Positions 8,516-17,725 of a stretch of DNA of 64,000 nucleotides are shown one piece after another; position 1 is the first letter of the stretch; each line of letters begins with the position of its first letter. This DNA comes from DAOVXM01 sp963746255 (GTDB lineage: Bacteria > Chloroflexota > Anaerolineae > Anaerolineales > UBA4823). The notes beneath the pieces were generated by a model. That model was given only the letters and a program-made list of their open reading frames with translations. It was not told the origin of the DNA and did not search any database. The stretch covers positions 682,001-746,000 of the forward strand of contig CAVVAJ010000005.1 in NCBI GenBank assembly GCA_963746255.1, written 5' to 3'. The position numbers and the translations under genes are program-made.

Positions 8516-10181
8516 TCGCCCATCTGCGGCCAAAGTTCCAGACGCTGAAATAAAGAATCGAGAGCGCCGTTGGGTGCTATTATTTGGATTGATAGTCATG
8601 GGGGCAACCACCGTCCCATATATCTTGGGATTTGCTCTGCAGAACACGGAATGGGTCTTCACTGGTTTCGTATTTGGTGTGGAAGATGGGAACTCCTATA
8701 TAGCTAAAATGCTGTCCGGTGCTGCTGGGGAGTGGCTGTTCCGCACACCCTTTACCATTTACCCACAAAATGGCGTTTTAGCTTTCCCATTTTACATTTG
8801 GTTGGGTAAATTAGGTTCCGCACCGGGATTACATGAACAACTCGTCGTCCTCTACCATCTTTTCCGGATCTGTGCCGGTGTTTTGGCGATTATCGCAACT
8901 TATGATTTTATCGCTATATTTATTAAAAGATACCGCAACCGGCAATTGGCGACCGTGTTGGCAATATTGGGAGGGGGATTGGGTTGGGTTCTGCTTTTGC
9001 TTGGTGAGGGCAGCTTCCAGGGTTCATATCCCCTGGAGTTTTACTCCCCCGAGACATTTGGTTTCCTTAGTATTTATGGATTACCACACCTGGCACTAGC
9101 GCGCGCTACCATGTTGTGGGGAATAAAATCTTATCTGCAAAGTATAGAACGTGACACTACATCCCCTAGCCGATCTGGGATAAAAGTGGGTCTCCTATGG
9201 TTGATCACGTCTCTTGCTCAACCTCTCACCGGTTTGATCATGGGGTATGTCATAGCACTGCATTGGGGCTTGTCCTATTTACAGTCAGTATGGCTATGGT
9301 TGCACAAGCAGAGCATTGATAACAACCTCACCAGCCAGTATTTAAAAACTGCTTTGATTGCAGCTTGTTTTGCGCTTCCGTACTTGCTGTACAATGCCTA
9401 TGTGTTCAGTTCTGATCCTTTTTTGCGATCGTGGACGGATCAAAATATCATCTTATCGCCACACCCTATCCATTATATTTTGGCATACGGTTGGATGCTG
9501 CCCTTCGCGCTCCCTGGAGCCGTCGAAATCATTAAAAAGTATCCTTGGCAGGGGTGGTTGCCGGTAGGGTGGTTCTTTTCCTTTCCACTGCTGGCATACT
9601 TACCGGTGAACCTCCAACGTCGATTGGTTGAGGGTGTTTGGACTGCGCTCGTAGTGTTAGCGATTGTGGGACTAGAGTGGGCAACAGCGAAAAGGGCTAA
9701 ACCTATATCACGGCAAATGATTTGGCTATATTTTGCACCAGTTTTTATGTCTTCAGTTTTACTGCTCTCCGGTGGTATCAAGAGTACACTTTCTCCACAA
9801 GAACCATTATTCCGTCCCAATATGGAGATTTCTGCTTTCCGGTATCTGAGCGGCGTTGTGGATGATAATGCAGTTGTTTTAGCTGCTTACCGGACGGGGA
9901 ACCCCCTCCCAGCTTGGGCTCCAGTCAGGGTGATCATTGGACATGGTCCTGAGAGCGTTGGACTAAAAGAATTCTCAGCGCAGATCACTAAGTTCTTTAA
10001 CCAACAAACTCCCGACACTTTCCGCCAGGAATTTATCGCCGTGCATGGCGTTGACTATGTTTTCTGGGGACCTAATGAACGGCAGTTAGGTGGTTGGGAG
10101 CCTGTAGATAGCGATTACCTAGAGCGGATATACTCTGTATCCGGATATGACATCTTCTTAACCAGGCAAGAAATGGAATGA
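8496..10181 (+). CDS. Polytopic membrane protein, type A (second copy)
   Basis: A 561-residue paralogue of the protein at 4602. Shared features are the GNSYIAKML motif, GGGLGWVLLLLG helix, a central SxDPFLRSWTDQN loop, and the VDYVFWGPNERQLGG tail. About ten hydrophobic segments are present. The function is inferred only as envelope glycan assembly because it alternates with YfhO-like genes. The TTG at 8496 overlaps the preceding gene by 20 nt; a second TTG at 8508 sits better spaced behind GAGGTG and may be the real start. The 3' end overlaps the next gene by 4 nt (ATGA), which couples their translation. Confidence 0.7.
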   Translation: MRCKLVNRPSAAKVPDAEIKNRERRWVLLFGLIVMGATTVPYILGFALQNTEWVFTGFVFGVEDGNSYIAKMLSGAAGEWLFRTPFTIYPQNGVLAFPFYIWLGKLGSAPGLHEQLVVLYHLFRICAGVLAIIATYDFIAIFIKRYRNRQLATVLAILGGGLGWVLLLLGEGSFQGSYPLEFYSPETFGFLSIYGLPHLALARATMLWGIKSYLQSIERDTTSPSRSGIKVGLLWLITSLAQPLTGLIMGYVIALHWGLSYLQSVWLWLHKQSIDNNLTSQYLKTALIAACFALPYLLYNAYVFSSDPFLRSWTDQNIILSPHPIHYILAYGWMLPFALPGAVEIIKKYPWQGWLPVGWFFSFPLLAYLPVNLQRRLVEGVWTALVVLAIVGLEWATAKRAKPISRQMIWLYFAPVFMSSVLLLSGGIKSTLSPQEPLFRPNMEISAFRYLSGVVDDNAVVLAAYRTGNPLPAWAPVRVIIGHGPESVGLKEFSAQITKFFNQQTPDTFRQEFIAVHGVDYVFWGPNERQLGGWEPVDSDYLERIYSVSGYDIFLTRQEME

Positions 10182-12682
10182 ATCAGCGCCGCGTTACGAT
10201 CGTGGGGTGTGTGATTCTTATAACTGCTCCACTAATTCTTTTTGCCCCTGTGGTACTCACTGGGAAAGCTCTTTTCTGGGGAACACCCGCTTTGCAGTTT
10301 GTCCCCTGGCGAGATTTTGCATGGAACATATTGAAGAGTGGGAATTTGCCACTCTGGAACCCGATGCTCGGGATGGGTGCGCCGCTTATTGCCAACTACC
10401 AATCAGCAATTTTTTATCCTCCAAACTGGCTATTATTTCTTTTGGATGCAGTTGGAGGAACTGGTTGGCTCGCTTGGGGGCAGGGGTTGTTAGTTGTACT
10501 GCATCTAATTTGGGCCGGGATTGGCATGGCTCGTTTAGCTCAGCAATTAGGCCAAAGTCGGTTAGCGCAAATCATTGTGGGGTTAGCGTTTAGTTTGTGC
10601 GGGTACATGGTTGCCCGGGCTGGATTTTTAACCATTAACGCGGCTGCGGCTTGGCTCCCTTGGCTCGTGCTGTTCAGCAGTGGTTTGGTGAGGAATAGAT
10701 TCCCATCAGAAGTATCTACATCCAGAAACCGATCGCTGATCTTGATTGCGATTTCAACAGTTTTTCTTCTTTTGGCAGGTCACGCGCAGACTGCTTGGTA
10801 TACACTGCTTTTCATACTAATCTGGGTAGGATACTGGAGCTGGGTGAAGGATGATAAACGGGATGAAGGTCCTCTGTGTAAACACCGCCTATCGCACCGT
10901 GTGAAGAAGATGGTCACAGCTTGGTTACTGCTCGGTGCAGCAGTTGCAATCGCAATTGGGGTTGCCGCGGTACAGCTCATACCTACCTTTGAGTACTTGG
11001 TCGAATCACAACGCTCCACGGCGGTTAATTTCGAGAGCGCCGTCACGTATTCATTTTGGCCATGGAGGATCTTGACATTATTCGCACCGGATTTGTATGG
11101 AAACCCTTCCCGAGGAGATTATTGGGGGTATGCTAATTATTGGGAAGATGCGCTCTATATCGGCGTTTTGCCATTGATAATGGTCTTTGTTGCAGTTATA
11201 AAATGGATCACATCCCGATTTAGATCTTACCAGAATGCTCACTTACCAGATGAGCGAAGTGAACATTATCAAACTGCCCGCAAAAATACTGTTGGATTAT
11301 TGCTTGCTGTCATATTGGTTGCTTTCGTACTCGCCTTAGGGAAAAATACACCCTTGTTCCCCTGGTTGTATCAGTATGTGCCCACATTTGATATGTTCAA
11401 TGCTCCAACAAGAATCTCGATATGGATCATATTTTCGTTGGCTCTGTTGGCAGGTTATGGTGTCGATTCATGGTGCAGGCCAAAGGAACGGGGGCTTTAT
11501 TGGGTACGTCTTGGGACGGCGGGTGCAGCTGCGATCATATTCGGTTCTGGTTTAGCTTGGTTATTCTTGGACCAAATTGCTGGTGAAGGTCTTCGCAGTC
11601 CAACCTTTGTTCGTGCAACAGCATTGGCAGGGTTCTGGATTCTCGGAACAGGAATCTTAACCTTGACCGCACCCAGCTACTCGCCATATACCCAAAAGGG
11701 CTCTTCAATCCAGGGTAAACGTATCGAGATTTGGACCTATGCAGTGTCAGGTTTTGTCGCACTCGATTTGATCAGCGCAGGTTGGGGGCTGAATCCAGGG
11801 ATCGACCAGAGATTCTACACGATGGAAGCTCCTGCTGCTGTGAGCTTAAGACAGCAGCAAGCCGGAAATCGTTTGTACTTAACCAGTGATGCAGAAGAGG
11901 AGTTGAAATTTGATGTATTTTTCCGATTTGATACATTTTCACCAAATCAAGATTGGCAAATGCTGCGCACGGTCCTGCTGCCAAATTTGACCATATTAGA
12001 TGGAGTACGATCGGCGAACAATTTCGACCCCTTACTTCCGGCGCGGTACACGAATTGGATCAATGCTCTGCCAACGTTAGACCATGAGATCCAGGATACT
12101 TGGCTGAACCAAATGGCAGTTACCGTGGTAGAGAATATAAGCGTATATAAGCAGGAGGGAGTGGTATACCAGCAATCTGGCGATGAGGAAGAACTGCTTG
12201 CCCGGTGGGTATCTTGTGGTTATGTTGTTGAAGACGCTGAAGCAGCGTTAAGTTTAATGAAATCCGGGTCCCTAGACCTCGACAAGTATGTAATCGTAGA
12301 AGCGAAAGGAATAGTTCCCACGGATAACTGCCAACCTGGCGATTCTGGGTGGGTTGTCGATAGAGAAATTTCACAAAATCCGAATAAGGTAACCATCCAC
12401 ATAGACGCCGATTCAGACGGATGGTTGGTAGTTTCTGAGGTTTGGTATCCAGGCTGGGATGCGTATATCGATAAACAATTGGCTGTATCATACCCTGCGA
12501 ATTACCTTTTTCGGACGATCGAAATACCCGCTGGCAAGCATACCGTAGACTGGGAATATCGACCAACATCGTTTAGGATCGGTTTACTAGTAACTCTATC
12601 CAGTGTACTGTGCCTGTTAATCGTTGTGTGGGTGTATCATAACCACAAATCAAACTCGGATCGATCATTAAAAGGTCTATAG
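10178..12682 (+). CDS. YfhO-like polytopic membrane protein, type B (second copy)
   Basis: An 834-residue paralogue of the gene at 6269. It has the NLPLWNPMLGMGAPLIANYQ and PPNWLLFLL motifs at the N-terminal side, a central TPLFPWLYQYVPTFDMFNAPTR segment, and the C-terminal VSEVWYPGWDAYID motif characteristic of YfhO-family proteins, with a last helix before a basic tail. It is longer than its partner mainly in the soluble region between the helices and the tail. It overlaps the preceding type A gene by 4 nt, so each type B gene is coupled to a type A gene. A role in transferring sugars to a surface polymer is inferred from the family. Confidence 0.82.
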   Translation: MNQRRVTIVGCVILITAPLILFAPVVLTGKALFWGTPALQFVPWRDFAWNILKSGNLPLWNPMLGMGAPLIANYQSAIFYPPNWLLFLLDAVGGTGWLAWGQGLLVVLHLIWAGIGMARLAQQLGQSRLAQIIVGLAFSLCGYMVARAGFLTINAAAAWLPWLVLFSSGLVRNRFPSEVSTSRNRSLILIAISTVFLLLAGHAQTAWYTLLFILIWVGYWSWVKDDKRDEGPLCKHRLSHRVKKMVTAWLLLGAAVAIAIGVAAVQLIPTFEYLVESQRSTAVNFESAVTYSFWPWRILTLFAPDLYGNPSRGDYWGYANYWEDALYIGVLPLIMVFVAVIKWITSRFRSYQNAHLPDERSEHYQTARKNTVGLLLAVILVAFVLALGKNTPLFPWLYQYVPTFDMFNAPTRISIWIIFSLALLAGYGVDSWCRPKERGLYWVRLGTAGAAAIIFGSGLAWLFLDQIAGEGLRSPTFVRATALAGFWILGTGILTLTAPSYSPYTQKGSSIQGKRIEIWTYAVSGFVALDLISAGWGLNPGIDQRFYTMEAPAAVSLRQQQAGNRLYLTSDAEEELKFDVFFRFDTFSPNQDWQMLRTVLLPNLTILDGVRSANNFDPLLPARYTNWINALPTLDHEIQDTWLNQMAVTVVENISVYKQEGVVYQQSGDEEELLARWVSCGYVVEDAEAALSLMKSGSLDLDKYVIVEAKGIVPTDNCQPGDSGWVVDREISQNPNKVTIHIDADSDGWLVVSEVWYPGWDAYIDKQLAVSYPANYLFRTIEIPAGKHTVDWEYRPTSFRIGLLVTLSSVLCLLIVVWVYHNHKSNSDRSLKGL

Positions 12683-12696
12683 TCCGACAAACATTA

Positions 12697-13836
12697 ATGC
12701 GCATGAATTGCGAAAATACTGAGATTAGCTCATCTCATCCCATTATCAGAATTATGCCCGGATTATTGACATTAATCCTGATGGTCATCTTAGCCACTAG
12801 TGTTACGATGATCGAGGGTGGTGATCCATTAAATCTCGCTCGGATTGGTACCCTTTATGGTGATAATGAATCTGGGGGAACTGAAGGATATGATGGTCAG
12901 TTTGTGTATTTTATTGCCAGGGACCTCAAGCCAACAATTGTTTCTCCACATCTGGATGTCCCCGCGTATCGCTACCAGCGAATACTTCTGCCACTCTCGG
13001 CAAGGCTATTAGCATTTGGACGAGCGGACTTGATACCCTGGACGATCCCGCTCATTAGTATTTTCTTCCATTCGGTTGGTACGTTTATCTTAAGTGAAAT
13101 TCTAGCCGGTTGGGGCATCTCGCGCTGGTACGCGCTGGTGTACGGTCTATGGGTCGGATTTGGTCTGGCAATCCGGCTTGACCTGCCCGAGCCAATGGCT
13201 TATGCTCTTGTTCTCAGTGCACTCTACGCAGAATTCAAACAAAGACATCTGCTCGCGTGGATTTTATTAGGATTAGCATTATTTACTAAAGAAGTAACAA
13301 TTTTGTATGTCTTTGCAGTAGGATTTTCATATATTACGGAACGACGGTGGAAAGACATCTTTGGCATCATCCTAATTTCGGTCATCCCGTTTCTAGCTTT
13401 TCAAGTATGGTTGTGGATCACTTTTGGATCTCCCGGATTAGGCTCGGGTGGGGCTATGGCAACACCTTTTGAAGTGATCCCATTCATGGGGTTATTGCGC
13501 ATCGGCTACGAGAGCAGCCTGTATCTAGGAGCAATGTTGGTTGTATTTGTTCCGGCGATTATCTTTCCGGCTTTGTGGGGAATCTTTGCTGCAATACAGA
13601 AATTTCTACAGCGAGAGACAAATATGGTAGTATTGGCATTGTTGCTCAACTCACTAATCATTGCCTTTTTACCATACTCTACATTTCGAGAAACAGGCGG
13701 GTTGCTGAGGTTCTCGTGTGGATTGATATTAGCGATTATCCTATTTGCGGGCAAATATCATATACGTAGAGCGTTAAATTACAGCTGGTTCTGGTTAACT
13801 TTCAATGTTTTCCTGATCAAAACCGGTGGATTATAG
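12697..13836 (+). CDS. AZOBR_p60025-like cell-surface glycopolymer membrane protein
   Basis: A 379-residue polytopic membrane protein. After TM1 it has EGYDGQFVYFIARD and VPAYRYQRILLPL, a signature I associate with the AZOBR_p60025 family of cell-surface glycopolymer formation proteins, which are GT-C-like. About eight further helices follow. It starts 14 nt after the second YfhO-like gene without an obvious ribosome binding site, so it is likely the last gene of that five-gene run. The substrate is unknown. Confidence 0.72.
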   Translation: MRMNCENTEISSSHPIIRIMPGLLTLILMVILATSVTMIEGGDPLNLARIGTLYGDNESGGTEGYDGQFVYFIARDLKPTIVSPHLDVPAYRYQRILLPLSARLLAFGRADLIPWTIPLISIFFHSVGTFILSEILAGWGISRWYALVYGLWVGFGLAIRLDLPEPMAYALVLSALYAEFKQRHLLAWILLGLALFTKEVTILYVFAVGFSYITERRWKDIFGIILISVIPFLAFQVWLWITFGSPGLGSGGAMATPFEVIPFMGLLRIGYESSLYLGAMLVVFVPAIIFPALWGIFAAIQKFLQRETNMVVLALLLNSLIIAFLPYSTFRETGGLLRFSCGLILAIILFAGKYHIRRALNYSWFWLTFNVFLIKTGGL

Positions 13837-13875
13837 AGTTGATAAGTCCACTGATTCCAAAACATGGAGTGACAA

Positions 13876-14832
13876 ATGAATAATGTTCAATCTTTCTCCG
13901 AAAAAGTTGTCGCGAATATCGAAAAAGTGATCATTGGCAAGCGGGCTTCAGTTGAACTCGCGATAGTTAGCCTGCTCTGTCAAGGTCATTTATTGATTGA
14001 AGATGTCCCTGGGGTCGGAAAAACTATGCTGGCACGCAGCCTTGCTCGATCGTTAGGATGTGTGTTCAGCCGCATCCAATTCACCCCTGATATGCTTCCT
14101 AGTGATGTTACGGGTGTATCTATTTTCAACCAGGTAAACCGGGAATTTGAATTTCGCCCTGGGCCGATCATGGCCCAAATCGTACTGGCGGATGAGATTA
14201 ATCGCGCCACACCGAAAACACAGGCTGCATTGTTAGAAGCGATGGAAGAGCGACAAATGACTGTCGATGGCATCACTCATCACTTACCATCGCCATTTAT
14301 GGTCATGGCAACCCAGAATCCGATTGAGTATGAGGGGACATTCCCACTGCCGGAAGCCCAATTAGATCGCTTCTTGATTCGCGTTCGGCTTGGATATCCG
14401 AGTCCAGAAGATGAAATCAAGGTGATGGATCTGCAGCAATACCGGCACCCCATAACCGAGCTCAAGCAGCAAGTAGCGGTCGAAGAGTTGGCAGAGGCAC
14501 AGGAAGCAGTAAAAAGTGTTTTTGTGGCTCCAGCTATCAAACGTTATATTGTCGCACTGGCACGGCAAACCAGAGAACATTCAGAAGTGTATCTTGGCGT
14601 CAGCCCACGTGGCAGCTTGGGAGTCTATAAAACCGCTCAAGCTAGAGCCGCAATGCAGAGTCGTGACTATGTCCTGCCAGATGATGTGAAGGCTTTGGTA
14701 GGCCCGGTATTTGCACACCGCATCATCCTTGGCCCAGCAGCGCGTTTGCGGGATATCGATGCAGATGAGATCGCTATGGAAATTATTAACAATGTCCCAG
14801 TTCCGGGTGGTGATTTGACCAGTGATAGCTAA
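13876..14832 (+). CDS. MoxR-family AAA+ ATPase
   Basis: A 318-residue cytosolic ATPase. Walker A is PGVGKT at residues 45-50, Walker B is IVLADEIN at 102-109, and the sensor region is MVMATQNP at 142-149, followed by the EGTFPLPEAQLDRF stretch diagnostic of MoxR proteins. MoxR ATPases act as chaperones that help assemble or activate partner complexes, often with a VWA or DUF58 protein. A GGAGTGAC ribosome binding site precedes the ATG. The stop overlaps the DUF58 start by 11 nt, the usual pairing for this family. Confidence 0.95.
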   Translation: MNNVQSFSEKVVANIEKVIIGKRASVELAIVSLLCQGHLLIEDVPGVGKTMLARSLARSLGCVFSRIQFTPDMLPSDVTGVSIFNQVNREFEFRPGPIMAQIVLADEINRATPKTQAALLEAMEERQMTVDGITHHLPSPFMVMATQNPIEYEGTFPLPEAQLDRFLIRVRLGYPSPEDEIKVMDLQQYRHPITELKQQVAVEELAEAQEAVKSVFVAPAIKRYIVALARQTREHSEVYLGVSPRGSLGVYKTAQARAAMQSRDYVLPDDVKALVGPVFAHRIILGPAARLRDIDADEIAMEIINNVPVPGGDLTSDS

Positions 14833-16108
14833 AATGACATCAGGGCAGCGCATTGTCTTGATACTGCTGGTGGTGTCCCTCCTCGCCGCGGTAATAACTG
14901 GCGCGTCATTTTATTACCGCCTTACCTACGTATGGGTTCTTCTCTACGTAGGGAATTGGGCAATTTCAAAACTGGCTTTAAGGGGTGTTAAGTTAGATCG
15001 CCGCGCAAGATTCCAGCGCTCGCAAGTTGGACAGGTGTTTGAAGAACGGTTCGAGATAAGCAATAACAGCAGGATACCTCGTTTCTGGTTGGAGGTGAAG
15101 GACGAATCACCTCTGCCAGGCACACGGGGCTCGCAGGTCTTGAGTATGATCGGAGGGCATGAAACACGATCATACTTGGTCCGGACGCGTTTGATGCAGC
15201 GTGGTGTATTCCCACTTGGTAGAACTGTGATCTTATCCGGTGATTTTTTTGGGATGTTCCCAGTGAGCAGGGTATTCCCCGCCCAAGACTCTTTACTGGT
15301 ATACCCAATGATGGTCGATATCCAGGCTTTCCCAAGTCCATTGGGATGGCTCTCAGGAGGAGAATCTGTGCGCCGCCGCACGCACCAAATCACTGCAAAT
15401 GCATCAGGTGTGCGTGAGTACGCGCCAGGTGATCCGTTAAACCGTATCCATTGGTTGAGCACTGCACGCCGCAACCGGTTTATGGTTAAGGAGTTTGAAC
15501 TCGATCCCTTAGCAGAGATTTGGATTTTCCTCGACGCCTATCGCCACGCACATGCGGCTTTGCCTTATACTCCACCCCAATTGGGAGAACGAGATATGTG
15601 GCGTTCTTCCGTTAAAGTACCCCTGCCACCGGCAACCGAAGAGTATGCGGTCAGTATCGCAGCATCACTTGCGCGTTATTATCTGGGGCGCGGTCGCGTT
15701 GTAGGATTAGTAAGTGCCGGTCACTCGTTGCGGGTATTGCCAGCTGAACGGGGTGGCAGACAGTTGGGGAAAATCCTCGAAACTCTGGCTTTACTGCGGA
15801 TGCAGGGTGATTTACCACTGCAGGCACTCGTTGATGCTGAGATACAATCTCTACCGCGCGGCAGCACCGTGATTTTAATAACTCCTGATACGAGTTTGAA
15901 GGTCGCAATAGTTACTGAATTATTGATGCGGCGGGGAATGCGTCCAATCGATGTCATCCTGGATGCGGAGACTTTCGGCGGTGGTCCTGGCACGAACAAA
16001 CTCATCTCAACATTAGAATTGATGCGGGTACCTGTGTGCCGCATTAAGAATGGTGATGATCTAGCTCAAAAACTGTCTGAAGAGCAGTACCCTAATATGT
16101 GGGCTTAA
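14822..16108 (+). CDS. DUF58 domain protein, partner of MoxR
   Basis: A 428-residue protein with two close hydrophobic segments at about residues 10-45 and a DUF58 core containing GVREYAPGDPLNRIHW and the following TARRNRFMVKEFE, which are the family signature. The remainder resembles a VWA-like fold. DUF58 proteins are membrane-anchored and function with MoxR ATPases; the exact role is unknown. GTG at 14822 follows a GGTGGTGA purine run; ATG at 14834 is the alternative. The gene ends 2 nt from the converging XRE regulator gene. Confidence 0.92.
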   Translation: MIAKMTSGQRIVLILLVVSLLAAVITGASFYYRLTYVWVLLYVGNWAISKLALRGVKLDRRARFQRSQVGQVFEERFEISNNSRIPRFWLEVKDESPLPGTRGSQVLSMIGGHETRSYLVRTRLMQRGVFPLGRTVILSGDFFGMFPVSRVFPAQDSLLVYPMMVDIQAFPSPLGWLSGGESVRRRTHQITANASGVREYAPGDPLNRIHWLSTARRNRFMVKEFELDPLAEIWIFLDAYRHAHAALPYTPPQLGERDMWRSSVKVPLPPATEEYAVSIAASLARYYLGRGRVVGLVSAGHSLRVLPAERGGRQLGKILETLALLRMQGDLPLQALVDAEIQSLPRGSTVILITPDTSLKVAIVTELLMRRGMRPIDVILDAETFGGGPGTNKLISTLELMRVPVCRIKNGDDLAQKLSEEQYPNMWA

Positions 16109-16110
16109 AT

Positions 16111-16584
16111 TTATCTACTTACCATAGCTATTACCTGGCGGGCTTGGTCCAGGTATTTTTTTTGATCTGCATCCAAGTAACCTTCTAACCATTCTCTCAG
16201 AAGTGGGTCCCATTTATCCCAAAGTTCAGATTTAAGCCGGGCTATCTCAGATTCACTAACCCCGACTTGTTGGCAGCGCTGCAACCAAGTGAGATCATTT
16301 TTAAGCAGAGCCAGTTGCAGTTCAAGTTTGGTAAAGGTGCACGTATAGGTAGGGAGTCTTTCCGCTTTGGCATCTGGGTAAGTTGTCTCCTGCACGACCT
16401 GGTGGGGGGGCAATTTAAACAAACCGGCTAATAGGGTAATTGTCCTTTCACTCGGAATGGACAGATCCGACTCAATATGAGAAACAGCAACCCTTGAGAT
16501 CCCTAAACGAGCTGCCATCTCTTGCTGAGTCCATCCCATTTCTAGTCTAAGTCTTGAAATACGCTTGCCAATCGGTTCAAGCAT
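16111..16584 (-). CDS. XRE-family HTH transcriptional regulator
   Basis: A 157-residue protein. Residues 5-60 form a Cro/C1-type helix-turn-helix (GWTQQEMAARLGISRVAVSHIES). The C-terminal hundred residues are helical and charged with no recognised domain; they may dimerise or sense a ligand. It faces gmd divergently across 169 nt and converges with the DUF58 gene. A dyad just upstream of its start could be its operator. Confidence 0.88.
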   Translation of the reverse strand: MLEPIGKRISRLRLEMGWTQQEMAARLGISRVAVSHIESDLSIPSERTITLLAGLFKLPPHQVVQETTYPDAKAERLPTYTCTFTKLELQLALLKNDLTWLQRCQQVGVSESEIARLKSELWDKWDPLLREWLEGYLDADQKKYLDQARQVIAMVSR

Positions 16585-16596
16585 GTTTTTCTCAAT

Positions 16597-16611
16597 TTAT
16601 ACTCTGTATAA
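16597..16611. promoter_or_regulatory. Dyad TTATAC-TCT-GTATAA, candidate operator
   Basis: A perfect 6-bp inverted repeat with a 3-bp centre lies 13 nt upstream of the XRE gene start, within the XRE-gmd intergenic region. An outer TTCTC/GAGAA pair flanks it slightly off centre. Size and position suit binding by a dimeric Cro/C1-type regulator and autoregulation. This is inference from symmetry alone. Confidence 0.35.
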
Positions 16612-16753
16612 GAGAATAGTTTTTAACTCATGCTGCTAAGCAGATTAGCTTACATAAGCAACCATATACTGTATTCTAATCCTTATCAATTATGCCATAC
16701 ATGATTACTTCACATAATATTATTAATAAGTGCCCTGAAAGGACGGACAAGAC

Positions 16754-17722
16754 ATGAAATCGAAACGGGCGTTAATTACGGGAATTACCGGTCAAGATGG
16801 ATCTTATATGGCTGAATTCTTGTTGGGCATGAACTATGAGGTACTTGGGATGGTGCGGCGAACCAGTACGATTAATTTTGAGCGGATTAAGCACATCCAA
16901 GATGAAATTAACATCGTCTCCGGTGACCTTCTAGACCAAGCTTCGCTGATCGATATCTTAGAGCGCTTTAGGCCGGATGAAGTATACAATCTGGCAGCAC
17001 AATCTTTTGTTCAAACCTCATGGACACAACCTGTATTCACCGGGGAGGTAACAGGATTAGGTGTGACGCGGCTGCTGGATGCCATCCGGTTAATTGACCC
17101 GGATATCCGATTTTACCAAGCCAGCTCAAGCGAAATGTTTGGGAAAGTTCGGGAAGTCCCACAGAATGAAATGACCCCGTTTTATCCGCGCAGTCCCTAT
17201 GGAGTTGCCAAAGTATACGGTCATTGGATAACCATCAATTACCGCGAAAGTTATGACCTTTTCGCAGTTTCGGGAATTTGCTTTAATCATGAAAGTCCCC
17301 GGCGCGGGCATGAGTTCGTCACCCGGAAGATTGCCCGTGCAGCAGCCCAGATCAAACGCGGTCTTCAAGATGAGCTCCGTCTGGGAAATGTTGATGCCAA
17401 ACGCGATTGGGGATACGCTCCAGATTATGTGCGTGGGATGTGGATGATGCTGCAGCAAGAGGAACCAGAAGATTTTATTTTGTCAACAGGAGTGACTCAT
17501 ACTGTTGAGGATTTCGCACGGATAGCTTTTGGAGTTGTCGGTCTAGATTTCCAGGATTACACTGTTCAAGACCCACGTTTTATGCGTCCGGCTGACGTCG
17601 ATCTTCTGGTTGGAGACCCGAGCAAAGCGCAATCAAAGCTAGGTTGGCGAGCATCGACATCCTTCCAAGATTTGGTTCGCATAATGGTCGAAGCAGAGTT
17701 GAACAATAAGGATAAGGAGTAA
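16754..17722 (+). CDS. gmd: GDP-mannose 4,6-dehydratase
   Basis: A 322-residue SDR enzyme that converts GDP-D-mannose to GDP-4-dehydro-6-deoxy-D-mannose, the precursor of GDP-fucose, GDP-rhamnose and related sugars. The nucleotide-binding motif GITGQDG is at residues 10-16, the catalytic SSSEMFG at 124-130, and the YxxxK pair at Y149 and K153; FNHESPRRG follows as in family members. No GDP-fucose synthase or reductase is adjacent, so the final sugar cannot be named. It is followed at once by a winged-helix regulator gene. It can supply the glycan assembly genes elsewhere in the window. Confidence 0.95.
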   Translation: MKSKRALITGITGQDGSYMAEFLLGMNYEVLGMVRRTSTINFERIKHIQDEINIVSGDLLDQASLIDILERFRPDEVYNLAAQSFVQTSWTQPVFTGEVTGLGVTRLLDAIRLIDPDIRFYQASSSEMFGKVREVPQNEMTPFYPRSPYGVAKVYGHWITINYRESYDLFAVSGICFNHESPRRGHEFVTRKIARAAAQIKRGLQDELRLGNVDAKRDWGYAPDYVRGMWMMLQQEEPEDFILSTGVTHTVEDFARIAFGVVGLDFQDYTVQDPRFMRPADVDLLVGDPSKAQSKLGWRASTSFQDLVRIMVEAELNNKDKE

Positions 17723-17725
17723 TTC

